From Raoultibacter phocaeensis (GTDB taxonomy: Bacteria > Actinomycetota > Coriobacteriia > Coriobacteriales > Eggerthellaceae), in NCBI RefSeq assembly GCF_901411515.1, contig NZ_CABDUX010000002.1:248001-312000 (forward strand): a stretch of DNA of 64,000 bases, in the 5' to 3' direction. Shown piece by piece: positions 27,164-36,088 of this stretch (its first letter is position 1; the number at the start of each line of letters is the position of its first letter). The position numbers were made by a program, and so were the translations under genes. The notes beneath the pieces were generated by a model. It saw nothing but the letters and a program-made list of their open reading frames with translations, ran no database searches and was not told the origin of the DNA.

Positions 27164-28234
27164 ATGGAAAAAATAACCGAGCGCGAAAACTTTATGCGTA
27201 TGATCGGGCGCAAGCAGCCCGATTTCATACCTCATCAGCCGAGCCTGCTGCAGATGATCATCCCGAGTGCTTTGGGAGATCGTGCCGAGATGTGCTCGAC
27301 GGGATACGACTGGTTCGGTGTGCATTGGACGGAAGACCCCGCTATGCCCATGATGCCTATGGTGACGCCGGGAAGCGATCCTGTTCTCGAGGACATCGAG
27401 GATTGGGAAGAGGTCATCGTGTGGCCCGACCTCGATGCGATCGATTGGGAGGCATGCGCGAAGAAAGATGTTCCCGAAAAGGATCCCACGAAGATTCTCT
27501 GCGCGATGATGCTTTCGGGCCCTTTCGAGCGCCTGCACGATCTCATGGGGTTCGAAGAGGCTCTGTGTGCGCTCGTGACCAATCCCGATGACTGCGAAGC
27601 CTTCTTCAGCCGTTTGTGCGACTTCAAGATCGAACAGATCAAACGTTTGAAGCGATATTACGACATCGATATGGTTCATTTCCAGGACGATTGGGGCACG
27701 CAAAACGATCTGATGTTTCAGCCTGAACTTTGGGAGAGCCTCATTCGCCCGCACGTTCAGCGTGTTGTCGAGGCGGCTCATGAGGTCGGCGTTCTGTTCG
27801 ATCAGCACAGTTGCGGCAAGATCGACAGAATCGTCGGCAAGGTGATCGACATGGGCATCGATGTGCTCGATCCCGCTCAACCGGTCAACGACCTTGAGCG
27901 GTGGATAGACGAATACAAAGACCGAGTGATCTTCATGGGAGCTCTGGACGCGCAAAACGTGATCGACAATCCCGAAGCCACTGATGAGCAGATTATGGCC
28001 GAAGTAAAGCAGAAAATCGATGTGTTCGGGAATGCGGGAGCCTATTTCATACCTTTCGCCGTGTCGCTTACCCCCAACGTCATGAAGGCGCTCGACGACT
28101 GCTTCGTGTACGGCAGGACGTTCTACGGCGATGGGTATGCTGACGACGTCGAGGCGTTCAAGGTGGAAGCGGAAAAGCGGGCAGGCGAGCCGGTGAAGAT
28201 GGGAACGGTACCCGGAACTGAAATGAACCAGTGA
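27164..28234 (+). CDS. UroD-like corrinoid methyltransferase (DDWG type), probable substrate-side MT I
   Basis: 356 residues from the ATG behind GGGAGAAGG. The fold is that of the uroporphyrinogen decarboxylase family (PF01208), which includes MtaA, MtbA and CmuA. HFQDDWGTQ lies at 162-170, and QHSCG (H205, C207) is a plausible zinc-thiolate site. True HemE residues are not evident. The next gene encodes a corrinoid protein, so the likely role is moving a methyl group from a substrate, plausibly an aryl methyl ether, to cobalt(I). This is inference from family and context. Confidence 0.78.
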   Translation: MEKITERENFMRMIGRKQPDFIPHQPSLLQMIIPSALGDRAEMCSTGYDWFGVHWTEDPAMPMMPMVTPGSDPVLEDIEDWEEVIVWPDLDAIDWEACAKKDVPEKDPTKILCAMMLSGPFERLHDLMGFEEALCALVTNPDDCEAFFSRLCDFKIEQIKRLKRYYDIDMVHFQDDWGTQNDLMFQPELWESLIRPHVQRVVEAAHEVGVLFDQHSCGKIDRIVGKVIDMGIDVLDPAQPVNDLERWIDEYKDRVIFMGALDAQNVIDNPEATDEQIMAEVKQKIDVFGNAGAYFIPFAVSLTPNVMKALDDCFVYGRTFYGDGYADDVEAFKVEAEKRAGEPVKMGTVPGTEMNQ

Positions 28235-28315
28235 GAAGGGTTTATGTGGCACACGCGAACCCGTCCGATCAAAGTGTTGACTTCGGAGATTGAAATCTCC
28301 GAGAAAGGGCAGCTC

Positions 28316-28957
28316 ATGACTGTTGTGGAAGATATTTCGAGTGCGGTGCAGCGCGGCAAGAAGAAAGAGGTCAAACCCCTCGTCCAGCAAGCGATCGACG
28401 AAGGTGTCGATCCCGCGGTGATTCTCAACGAAGGGCTCATTGACGCAATGGCGATAATCGGCGAGAAATTCTCCGCAGGCGAGGTGTTCGTTCCCGAAAT
28501 GCTCGTCGCCGCACGCGCGATGAGTGCGGGAACCGAGATTCTCAAACCCCATCTTGCGGGGGAAAGCGCGGAGCCGTTGGGTAAAGCCGTCATTGGCACC
28601 GTCAAAGGCGATATGCACGATATAGGCAAGAACCTCGTGCGCATGATGATCGAGAGCAAGGGCTTCGAGGTTACTGATCTCGGAGTCGATGTGGCGCCCG
28701 AAACGTTCGTGAGCTTCTTACAGGAGCACGAAGACGTCGATATCGTGTGCTGTTCGGCGTTGCTCACGACTACCATGCCGGCGATTTCGGCCACCATCCA
28801 GGCTATCGAGGATGCGGGCTTGCGCGACAGCGTCAAGATCATGATCGGAGGAGCGCCGGTAACCCAGGCGTTTGCCGACGAGGTAGGGGCCGATGCGTAC
28901 ACAGCGGATGCGGGTGCCGCTGCGGTACGCGCAGCCGAGCTCGTAAGCCAATCCTGA
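28316..28957 (+). CDS. Corrinoid (B12-binding) methyl-carrier protein, MtaC/MttC-like
   Basis: A 213-residue protein. A helical cap domain covers about 1-88, and a Rossmann B12 domain starts near 90. GDMHDIG (D99, H101, G104) is the base-off/His-on cobalt ligand motif. VCCSALLTTTMP and IMIGGAPVTQAFADEVGAD supply the remaining corrinoid contacts. It carries methyl between the two methyltransferases that flank it. The ATG at 28316 follows AAAGGG. An 8-bp hairpin (CGGAGATT/AATCTCCG, 28284-28301) sits in the leader. Paralog at 37033. Confidence 0.93.
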   Translation: MTVVEDISSAVQRGKKKEVKPLVQQAIDEGVDPAVILNEGLIDAMAIIGEKFSAGEVFVPEMLVAARAMSAGTEILKPHLAGESAEPLGKAVIGTVKGDMHDIGKNLVRMMIESKGFEVTDLGVDVAPETFVSFLQEHEDVDIVCCSALLTTTMPAISATIQAIEDAGLRDSVKIMIGGAPVTQAFADEVGADAYTADAGAAAVRAAELVSQS

Positions 28958-28986
28958 TCTGTGCCCGTGACGAAGGAGAAAATCTG

Positions 28987-30006
28987 ATGAATATGAGGCA
29001 ATGGATTGCCGCCACCATCGCGGCTGAAAGGAAGAAGGCGCTGCCCGTCTTGTCGTTTCCCGCAGTTCAGCTAATGGATATCACTGTGCGGGATCTTATC
29101 GGCTCGTCTGATTACCAAGCCCGTGCCATGCGCTTGATCGCAGAGCGCGTCAACAGCGCTGCTTCGGTGTCGTTCATGGACCTGTCGGTGGAGGCGGAGG
29201 CGTTTGGAAGTCGTATCGTGGTATCCGACGAGGAGGTCCCCACGGTCGTCGGTTCCATTGTCGGCGAAGATTCTGTTATCGAAGACCTTGCGATTCCCTC
29301 GGTCGGTGCCGGACGCACGGGGTTGTATCTCGGTGCGATAGAAAGCGTGATCCCCCAGATTGTCGACCGCCCCGTCTTCGCGGGCATCATCGGCCCGTTC
29401 TCCCTTGCTGGAAGGCTTATGGATGTAACCGAGGTGATGATGCTGTGCTATGACGAGCCAGAGTTGGTGCACGGTGTGCTCAGGAAGTGCACCGATTTCC
29501 TCGTCGAGTACGCACGCGCATACAAAGACGTGGGAGCTCACGGTGTCGTCATGGCGGAGCCTTTGGCGGGGCTTCTATCACCGAGTTTGGCGGAGGAGTT
29601 CTCGTCGACCTATGTTCGCCGCATCGTTGATGCGGTGCAGGATGATGCTTTTGCGGTGATCTACCACAACTGCGGAGGCGGGGTGGTCAAATCGATCGAT
29701 TCGATCATCGAAACGGGCGCTTGGGGATTCCACTTCGGCAATGCTATCGATATGGCCGAGGTCGCACCGCTTGTTCCTGCCGATCGTCTCGTGATGGGAA
29801 ACGTCGATCCTGCGGGAGAAATCAGAAACGGAACTCCCGAAAGCGTTCGTGCGAAGACCTTCGAGATTCTCGAACGCTGTGCGCAGTATCCCAATTTCAT
29901 CATTTCGACGGGATGCGATATCCCCCCGATGGCGCCGTGGGAGAACATCGAGGCATTCTTTTTCGCAGTCGAAGAGTTCTACGACGAGAAGACGACGACC
30001 GAGTAG
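28987..30006 (+). CDS. MtaA/CmuA-like methylcorrinoid methyltransferase
   Basis: A 339-residue UroD-fold protein of the MtaA/CmuA branch. YHNCG (H227, C229) and STGCD (C310) give a His-x-Cys...Cys zinc site as in MtaA/MtbA. It starts 29 bases after the corrinoid protein behind AAGGAG, a pairing repeated at 37033-38749. MtaA moves methyl to coenzyme M. Coenzyme M is not expected in this group, so the acceptor or donor here (tetrahydrofolate, a thiol, or a methoxyl substrate) is open. Confidence 0.82.
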   Translation: MNMRQWIAATIAAERKKALPVLSFPAVQLMDITVRDLIGSSDYQARAMRLIAERVNSAASVSFMDLSVEAEAFGSRIVVSDEEVPTVVGSIVGEDSVIEDLAIPSVGAGRTGLYLGAIESVIPQIVDRPVFAGIIGPFSLAGRLMDVTEVMMLCYDEPELVHGVLRKCTDFLVEYARAYKDVGAHGVVMAEPLAGLLSPSLAEEFSSTYVRRIVDAVQDDAFAVIYHNCGGGVVKSIDSIIETGAWGFHFGNAIDMAEVAPLVPADRLVMGNVDPAGEIRNGTPESVRAKTFEILERCAQYPNFIISTGCDIPPMAPWENIEAFFFAVEEFYDEKTTTE

Positions 30007-30063
30007 CCTCGGCAATAAGGCTTTACATGATAGATAAGGACGAGAACGAGGAAGGATGTGACC

Positions 30064-32430
30064 ATGAGCGAAGACACGTTTTACAAAAAAGCGGAAGTAG
30101 TCAAGCTCGACACGCTTTCGGATGTGAACGACATCGGAAAGCCCTGGCGCTACGAGGAGGACGGCTTGACCGTGACACGGACAAGTCCCTGGTCGCCTCC
30201 CGGATGCCATCCGGTAGGCTGCGGCCTTAAACTTTACGTGAACGATGAGGGCAAATTGGTGAAAGTGGAGGGCGACGAGAACAATCCGGTTACCCAAGGC
30301 CGCCTGTGCCCGCGGTGCATCGCGTTGAAAGACTACATCTACAACCCCGCGCGCTTGCTTCATCCCATGAAGCGCGATCCGAAGGATCGTGGTAACGCGG
30401 ATGCGTGGGAGCAGATAAGCTGGGATGAGGCGTTTGCCATCATCAAGAAGGAGTACGATCGCATCACGGCAGCATACGGTCGCGAGAGCATCGTCGTGTT
30501 CGCAGGCACCGGGCGCGAGGGCGGCACGTTCGCCCCGTACGGAACCATGTGCTTCGGAACCCCGAACTTCTGCTATACGCAATCGGGCTATGCATGCTAC
30601 ACGCCGCGCCTGGCTGCCATCGCCTATATTGCGGGCACGACGTATCCCGAATGGGATTACGCAGGAGCCCTTCCCGGACGATGGGACGACGAGCGCTACG
30701 AGCTCACCGAGTGTCTTGTCGTGTGGGGCAAGGCACCGCTCGAGTCGAACCCAGACGGATTTTTCGGCCACGCGGTCATCGACGCGATGCGCCGCGGCAC
30801 CCGCCTCATCGTCATCGACCCCCGCGTCAACTGGCTTGCGACCCGAGCGGACATCCACTTGCAGCTGCGTGCCGGGACCGACACGGCCATGGGCATGGCG
30901 TGGTTGAACATCATCATCAACGAGGATCTGTACGACCATGATTTCGTCGAATACTGGTGTTACGGATTCGAGCAGCTCGCCGAGCGCGTGCAGGAGATGC
31001 CGCCTGAGAAGGCAGCCGAGATCTGCGACGTGCCGGTTGAGAAGATCTACGCTGCTGCGCGCATGTACGCCCAAGCAAAGCCTGCGGCCATCCAATGGGG
31101 CCTTGCAGCCGACCAGAAAACCGACGGCATGCAAAACGGCCAGGTAACGGTCGACCTCATGGCCATAACGGGCAATCTCGACGTTCCCGGGGGCCAGATT
31201 CTTCCCGGTACCGGTGCTGGCCACAACGAATCGGGCTTCGGCTTCGAGAAAGGCGTCGGCGAGGAACTCCAAAAGAAAATGATCGGTCTCGAGCAGTACC
31301 CGGCGTACTGCATGATCATCCTGAACGCCCACGCCGATCTTATGTTGCATGCGCTTGAAACGGGAGACCCGTATCCCATCAAGATGGGCTTCTATGCGGG
31401 CAACAACCTCATGAGCTGCACATCGATGGAGCCGAAGCGCTGGCATGACGCTATCGTGAAATCACTCGAATTCTGCATCGGATTCGATACGTTCATGAAC
31501 CCGTCTATCGAAGCTTCGTGCGATATCTTCCTACCGCTTTCGACGGTTGCCGAACGCGAGGGAACCGTGTTTACCCACTACGCCCCGTGCACGGTGACGG
31601 CAGGCTTTATGCACAAAGCCATCGAGGTGGGCGAGACCATGACCGATTTCGAACTGTGCTACGAGCTCGGTCGTCGCTTGCGCCCCGAAGTATGGGAGGA
31701 ATTCGCATCGGCGAAGGAATTCATGGAGGCTCTTCGACTGGGCCGTCGTGAACAGGGAAAGTACTTCGACGAGGTGTCCCAGAACGTGGTATGCCAGATT
31801 CCCGTAGACTATTATAAGTACGAGCGCGGCGAGATGCGTCAAGATGGTCAGCCCGGCTTCGCTACACCGACAGGGCGCGTCGAGCTCTGGTCGACAGCGT
31901 TCAACCAATTCGGCGACGACCCGCTCCCTTACTTCCTCGAACCCGAATTCGGGCCGTCGAATCCCGAGCTTATGAAGGAGTACCCCTTTATCCTGACGAC
32001 GGGTGCTCGTACGACGGCATTCTTCCATTCGGAGCACCGCCAGATCGCGTATCTGCGTGAGCTCAACCCCGATCCGATCGTTGAGATCAATCCCGCGGTT
32101 GCAAAAGAACTCGGCATAACCGATGGGCAGTGGGTGCGTATGAAGAGTCCATTCGGCGAGTGCGTCGAAAAGGCGCGCATCACCGAAACCGTTGACGAGA
32201 AGACCATCCATGCACAGCATGCTTGGTGGTTCCCCGAAGAGGACGGCAATGAACCGAACTTGTACGGCAACTTCCGCTCCAACATCAACAACCTTCTTCC
32301 CAACGACCATTACGGAAAACTCGGTTTCGGTGCTCCCAACAAGTGCTTGGTCTGCAGCGTGGAGCCCATTTCCGAGAATTACGACACCGACATGGATCTG
32401 ATTTGGGACAAATTCGGAAAGCTGGTGTAG
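30064..32430 (+). CDS. Molybdopterin oxidoreductase M3 (second subclade, with M7)
   Basis: 788 residues. The ATG at 30064 is preferred to a GTG six bases upstream because of spacing from GAGGAAGGA. Cluster cysteines are C48, C53, C82 and C85 (GCHPVGCG and RLCPRC), with one more residue in the first pair than M1. QSGYACYTPR is the candidate Mo-ligand motif, and VIDPRVNWLATRAD marks a cofactor-binding domain. No Tat signal. It shares the C-terminus YDTDMDL...KFGKLV with M7. It lies 57 bases after the methyltransferase gene, so O-demethylation and Mo chemistry are probably co-expressed. Confidence 0.85.
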   Translation: MSEDTFYKKAEVVKLDTLSDVNDIGKPWRYEEDGLTVTRTSPWSPPGCHPVGCGLKLYVNDEGKLVKVEGDENNPVTQGRLCPRCIALKDYIYNPARLLHPMKRDPKDRGNADAWEQISWDEAFAIIKKEYDRITAAYGRESIVVFAGTGREGGTFAPYGTMCFGTPNFCYTQSGYACYTPRLAAIAYIAGTTYPEWDYAGALPGRWDDERYELTECLVVWGKAPLESNPDGFFGHAVIDAMRRGTRLIVIDPRVNWLATRADIHLQLRAGTDTAMGMAWLNIIINEDLYDHDFVEYWCYGFEQLAERVQEMPPEKAAEICDVPVEKIYAAARMYAQAKPAAIQWGLAADQKTDGMQNGQVTVDLMAITGNLDVPGGQILPGTGAGHNESGFGFEKGVGEELQKKMIGLEQYPAYCMIILNAHADLMLHALETGDPYPIKMGFYAGNNLMSCTSMEPKRWHDAIVKSLEFCIGFDTFMNPSIEASCDIFLPLSTVAEREGTVFTHYAPCTVTAGFMHKAIEVGETMTDFELCYELGRRLRPEVWEEFASAKEFMEALRLGRREQGKYFDEVSQNVVCQIPVDYYKYERGEMRQDGQPGFATPTGRVELWSTAFNQFGDDPLPYFLEPEFGPSNPELMKEYPFILTTGARTTAFFHSEHRQIAYLRELNPDPIVEINPAVAKELGITDGQWVRMKSPFGECVEKARITETVDEKTIHAQHAWWFPEEDGNEPNLYGNFRSNINNLLPNDHYGKLGFGAPNKCLVCSVEPISENYDTDMDLIWDKFGKLV

Positions 32431-32432
32431 CC

Positions 32433-32927
32433 ATGACGACGTACGGACTATTGATTGATTACGAATTCTGCACGAACTGCGGTTCTTGCCAGGTTTCGTG
32501 CAAAGAGGAACACGCTTACCCTGTGGGCAAAACCGGCATTAAGGTTTTGTCCGACGGTCCGTGGAAGATTGATGACGAGCATTGGAACTGGAATTATTTC
32601 CCAGTGCTGACCGATTTATGCGACCTGTGCGCCGAGCGCGCGGCCGTAGGGCGCGAGCCGATGTGCGTACACCATTGTCTGGCAAACATCATAACGTACG
32701 GACCGGTCGAAGAGCTTGCCAAGAAACTCGAAGAGAAGCCGAAACAATTTCTCATGGTTCCCGAATTCAACCCCATCGTCTCCCGCGGAAAGTTCGTTCC
32801 GACGGGGAAGAGCAAACATCAGGCGGCCCACATCGAGGTTCAGGGTACCGGCAAGGCATCCTACGCCGTTCATCGGCACGATACCAAGGTGGGCGAAATC
32901 GACGAAACGGCCGAGCTTGGCGACTAG
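32433..32927 (+). CDS. 4Fe-4S electron-transfer subunit FeS3 of M3, with extra C-terminal tail
   Basis: 164 residues, starting 2 bases after the M3 stop. C13, C16, C19 and C23 make the first cluster. CDLC and the CVHHC set near 75-95 make the second, which has one Cys fewer than FeS1 (CLAN replaces CQAWC). A tail of about 45 residues after the ferredoxin core is unique to this copy and has no recognised motif. It probably donates electrons to M3. Confidence 0.88.
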   Translation: MTTYGLLIDYEFCTNCGSCQVSCKEEHAYPVGKTGIKVLSDGPWKIDDEHWNWNYFPVLTDLCDLCAERAAVGREPMCVHHCLANIITYGPVEELAKKLEEKPKQFLMVPEFNPIVSRGKFVPTGKSKHQAAHIEVQGTGKASYAVHRHDTKVGEIDETAELGD

Positions 32928-32955
32928 CACGAGACTCGAGCGAGACGAGGTAGGT

Positions 32956-33390
32956 ATGGGCGATACGAACAGAATAGGCAGAGTAGCCTCGATTCGATAC
33001 CGAGGTGGCGTGAAGGGCGAAGAACCCGCCGATGATCATTCGACGGGCGCACCGCTTGAGATAGTGCTCGGCGACATGAGGGTACCGCGAGGCATCGAAG
33101 AGGCCGTTTCCGACATGCAGGTCGGCGAGCAACGGGAAGTTGAGATACCTTGCGAGTTGGGGTACGGCCGCTATCAGGAAAAGCTTGCCAGCTGGCGGCC
33201 GAAATCCATGGTTGACGACGGGTACCGCCTCAAAGTCGGGGACGTCATATTCTGGACGAACCCAGACGACGGCCGTAAGATGCCGGTTTGGGTGGTAGAT
33301 GAGACCGAAGACAACATTCGGCTCGATTTCAACCATCCGTTTGCCGGAAAGACGCTCGTATATTGGATCGAACTCGTCGATTTGAAATAG
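32956..33390 (+). CDS. SlyD-like FKBP-type peptidyl-prolyl isomerase
   Basis: A 144-residue protein with the split FKBP fold of SlyD. The first half ends EVEIPCELGYGRY, an insert-in-flap region follows, and the fold returns at LDFNHPFAGKTL, the SlyD signature. The His/Cys-rich nickel-binding tail of E. coli SlyD is absent. It is encoded 28 bases after FeS3 in the M3 operon, so a likely job is folding or cofactor insertion for M3/FeS3. This is inferred from position only. Confidence 0.85.
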   Translation: MGDTNRIGRVASIRYRGGVKGEEPADDHSTGAPLEIVLGDMRVPRGIEEAVSDMQVGEQREVEIPCELGYGRYQEKLASWRPKSMVDDGYRLKVGDVIFWTNPDDGRKMPVWVVDETEDNIRLDFNHPFAGKTLVYWIELVDLK

Positions 33391-33399
33391 GTGGTCATC

Positions 33400-33609
33400 G
33401 TGTGCTATCCCTGCACGCAGTGCGGCCGATGCGGAAAGTACGAAGAAACGAGCCCGTACTACTCGCCTCCTGCAAAAGTGCCGTGCTTTACATGCGGTGG
33501 CGAAGTCGATCCCTCGACGGGTACGTGTGCGGCGTGCGGGGCCGTGGCGTTTGCTCCGAGCGGGACGAAGCTCGTCGAAACGCCCCCCGTTCGAGGGCAG
33601 CGTACGTGA
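33400..33609 (+). CDS. Small Cys-rich protein, MCYPC family
   Basis: 69 residues from a GTG, giving MCYPCTQCGRCG, followed by CFTCGG and CAACG pairs. The AGGTGG site fits this start better than the upstream in-frame GTG. It is the last gene before the terminator of the M3 operon. M7 has the equivalent protein at 63456, while M1, M2, M4, M5 and M6 do not. Perhaps a metal or cluster handling factor for the M3/M7 subclade. Function is unknown. Confidence 0.75.
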   Translation: MCYPCTQCGRCGKYEETSPYYSPPAKVPCFTCGGEVDPSTGTCAACGAVAFAPSGTKLVETPPVRGQRT

Positions 33610-33617
33610 TATGAGAT

Positions 33618-33651
33618 GGGGCCGGGGCTCTATGCGCCCGGCCTCTTTTTT
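33618..33651 (+). terminator. Rho-independent terminator of the M3 operon
   Basis: A GGGCCGGG stem pairs with CCCGGCCT (one G-U pair), with a loop of about 10 bases and then six Ts. It separates the M3 operon from the DUF169 gene. Confidence 0.8.
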
Positions 33652-33671
33652 GAAACCAGTAAGGAGGATGC

Positions 33672-34442
33672 ATGACTATCAAACCGCTCGAGCACGATTT
33701 CTCCGTTTTTGAAAAGCTCGGTTTCGAAGATCCCCCTGTCGGAGTTAAATTCGAGTACTTCAAGCCTAATTCTATCGAACGTCTCGATCGCTCGCTCGCG
33801 ATGTGCGAGATGGTGAAAGAAGCCCAGCTAAGAGACAGCGCTTTCTACATGGACGAGGGCAACGAGAACTGTATGGGCAAAGGGGCCATGGGGATGATGC
33901 CAGAAGATCCGAGCTGGGCCTGTGCCGGCTTGATCGGAGAACGCATGGGCATCTTCAAAGATGCTGGAGCCAACATGCGTTGCATGCAGCACTATACGAC
34001 ATTCGACAAGGGGGCGGTGAACTATGTTGCCTTCGCTCAGCTTTCCGCGCTCGATTTCGAACCCGATCTAATGGTGTTCAGCGGGCCGATGGAAACCTGC
34101 GAGATTGTTCTGCGGGCGATGGCGTATTCTACGGGCGAGATGTACGAATCTAAGGCAACGCCGGTGTTTCAGTGTTCGTGGCTGTACTCGTATCCCCAGT
34201 TGACAGGCAAGGTCAATTATATCGTTATGGGCACAGGGCACGGTACGACCGCACGCGAGACGTACAAGTCGGGAACGGTTCTCGTTTCGGTTCCTTCTCC
34301 GTGGTTTCCGGTGATTCTCGAAAATCTTGCAAGTATGGAGCTCGTCCCCCGTGCATGGTCAGTGGGGCGTGAAGCGTGGCTCGAAGAAGAGGGTGCCCTA
34401 TACGGAAAGCTTGCAGCCGACGCGGAAACGAGCGGCGAGTGA
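33672..34442 (+). CDS. DUF169 family protein
   Basis: A 256-residue protein with the DUF169 layout: PPVGVKFEYF near residue 22, a cysteine-containing middle (AMCEMV, ENCMGKGAMGM, WACAGL) and a C-terminal segment around MGTGHGTTARETYKSGTV. The ATG follows GTAAGGAGG. DUF169 proteins have no firmly assigned activity and occur in anaerobes and methanogens. Its place after the corrinoid/Mo operon suggests an accessory role in methyl or C1 metabolism, but this is only context. Confidence 0.8.
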   Translation: MTIKPLEHDFSVFEKLGFEDPPVGVKFEYFKPNSIERLDRSLAMCEMVKEAQLRDSAFYMDEGNENCMGKGAMGMMPEDPSWACAGLIGERMGIFKDAGANMRCMQHYTTFDKGAVNYVAFAQLSALDFEPDLMVFSGPMETCEIVLRAMAYSTGEMYESKATPVFQCSWLYSYPQLTGKVNYIVMGTGHGTTARETYKSGTVLVSVPSPWFPVILENLASMELVPRAWSVGREAWLEEEGALYGKLAADAETSGE

Positions 34443-34605
34443 TCGTGCTGATGCGCGTCGGGGCTGCCTATTTATCGAAATGAACTCGCAGATACCTGCG
34501 TTCTGCGATACAATCCACAAGGAGCAAGAGGGGATTGTGCCTGAATGCGTGTCACAATGCTTTCTGGTGCAACCGTGCGAGACGTATCGAAACAAGGAGC
34601 TAGAG

Positions 34606-35904
34606 ATGAAGGTAACCGATAAGAAACTTGACGACGGCAGGATTCAGCTCGAGGCCGTCGCGACGCCGGAAGAGGTCGACCAGGCGCTTAACGCTGCCGA
34701 ATACGGGTTCGCCCAGCAGATGAACCTGAGGCCGGTACAGGGCAAATCCATCGAGCAAATCGCCGAAGACCAGCTCGGCATCAAGGACCTTGCTTCGATC
34801 GTCGAGCCGCAGGCAACCGAGATGCTCGTGCCGTTCGCCATCGATAAGAAGAACATCATTCCGTCGTATCCTCCGAAGGCAACGGCGAAGAGCCCCTTGA
34901 AGCGCGGCCAGAGCTTTACGTTCACCACGACTGTGGCGCCTCGCCCCGATTACGAACTGAGCTCCTATGACCCGGTTTCGATCACGGTTGCTCCGTTCGA
35001 GATCGATCCTGCAGAGGTGGAAAACGAAATCGCCCGCATGGCCGACCAGTTCGCCGAGTTCGTGACCGACGACCCGCATCCGGTTCAGTCGGGCGATCAC
35101 TGCATGCTCGCCATCGAGGCGACTAAGGATGGAGAGACCATGCAGGGCCTTACGACCGACGGCCGCACCTACACTGCAGGCGCCGGCCTCATGCCCGACG
35201 GTTTCGACGAGAATGTGATCGGAATGGACGTGGGGGAGACGAAATCCTTTTCGTTCACGGGTCCCGGCTTTGACGATCAGGGCAATCAGGTTGACGAGAC
35301 CATCGATTGCACTGTTACGGTAAAGGAGATCCAAAAGCGCGTCATTCCCACCATCACCGACGAATGGGTGAAGAAGAACATGCCGCTGTACCGCGATGCC
35401 GAGGCGTTGCGCGGCAGCATTAAAGAGCGCATCGAGAAGGGACGCGCGGCAGAGTACGAGAACTACAAGCGCCAGGTGGCCGCTTCCGAGCTTGCGAAGC
35501 GCTTCCAGGGCCGTATTGCCGACGAGGTGTACGAGGCCATGCAGCAGACGATGCTCGGCAACATCCGCGGCGAGCTGCAGCAGCAGGGTATGACTTTCGA
35601 GCAGTTCGTCGAGCAGAACGGCGGCGAACAGCAGTTCAACATGATGCTCATGATGCAGATCCGCGAGACGCTCGTGCAGGGCTACGCTCTCGATGCGCTG
35701 TTCCGCCATGAGGGTCTGGTCGTATCCGATGAGGACATCGACGATGCATGCAGGCTCATGAACGCTCAAAATCCGAAGATGGCCCGCGATCAGATGGAGA
35801 AGTCCGGCCGCGGTTTTGCGCTACGCGAAATCGCCGAGCGCATGAAGGCCAACAAGTGGCTGCTCGATCACGCCGACGTGACGGTTGCCGAGCCGCAGAA
35901 GTAG
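34606..35904 (+). CDS. tig: Trigger factor
   Basis: 432 residues with the three trigger factor domains: an N-terminal ribosome-binding domain (1-115), an FKBP domain (about 155-245) and a helical C-terminal chaperone arm. The ATG at 34606 follows AAGGAG. The frame is open further upstream but lacks a site. It binds nascent chains at L23. The usual clpP-clpX neighbours are missing: the gene stands alone between island modules and is closed by its own terminator. Confidence 0.93.
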   Translation: MKVTDKKLDDGRIQLEAVATPEEVDQALNAAEYGFAQQMNLRPVQGKSIEQIAEDQLGIKDLASIVEPQATEMLVPFAIDKKNIIPSYPPKATAKSPLKRGQSFTFTTTVAPRPDYELSSYDPVSITVAPFEIDPAEVENEIARMADQFAEFVTDDPHPVQSGDHCMLAIEATKDGETMQGLTTDGRTYTAGAGLMPDGFDENVIGMDVGETKSFSFTGPGFDDQGNQVDETIDCTVTVKEIQKRVIPTITDEWVKKNMPLYRDAEALRGSIKERIEKGRAAEYENYKRQVAASELAKRFQGRIADEVYEAMQQTMLGNIRGELQQQGMTFEQFVEQNGGEQQFNMMLMMQIRETLVQGYALDALFRHEGLVVSDEDIDDACRLMNAQNPKMARDQMEKSGRGFALREIAERMKANKWLLDHADVTVAEPQK

Positions 35905-35964
35905 GCGCTCGCTTCTAGGCGGATGGCGGCTGCGTGCGCGACTGCCTAAAACTGAACCATGAGT

Positions 35965-36000
35965 ACGGGGCCGGCGATTTACCGTCGGCCCCGTGATTTT
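35965..36000 (+). terminator. Rho-independent terminator after tig
   Basis: ACGGGGCCGGCG pairs with CGTCGGCCCCGT (12 bp, one G-U pair, 6-base loop), followed by GATTTT. It may act in both directions, since the DUF2284 gene converges on it. Confidence 0.82.
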
Positions 36001-36088
36001 GCGAGGGTGCAGCGCATCTGGGCCAGAAAAGTCCGGCTATAGTTTTATCGATAAAAGCGTGCACTTACGGCGATGCGGGCGAGACGCT

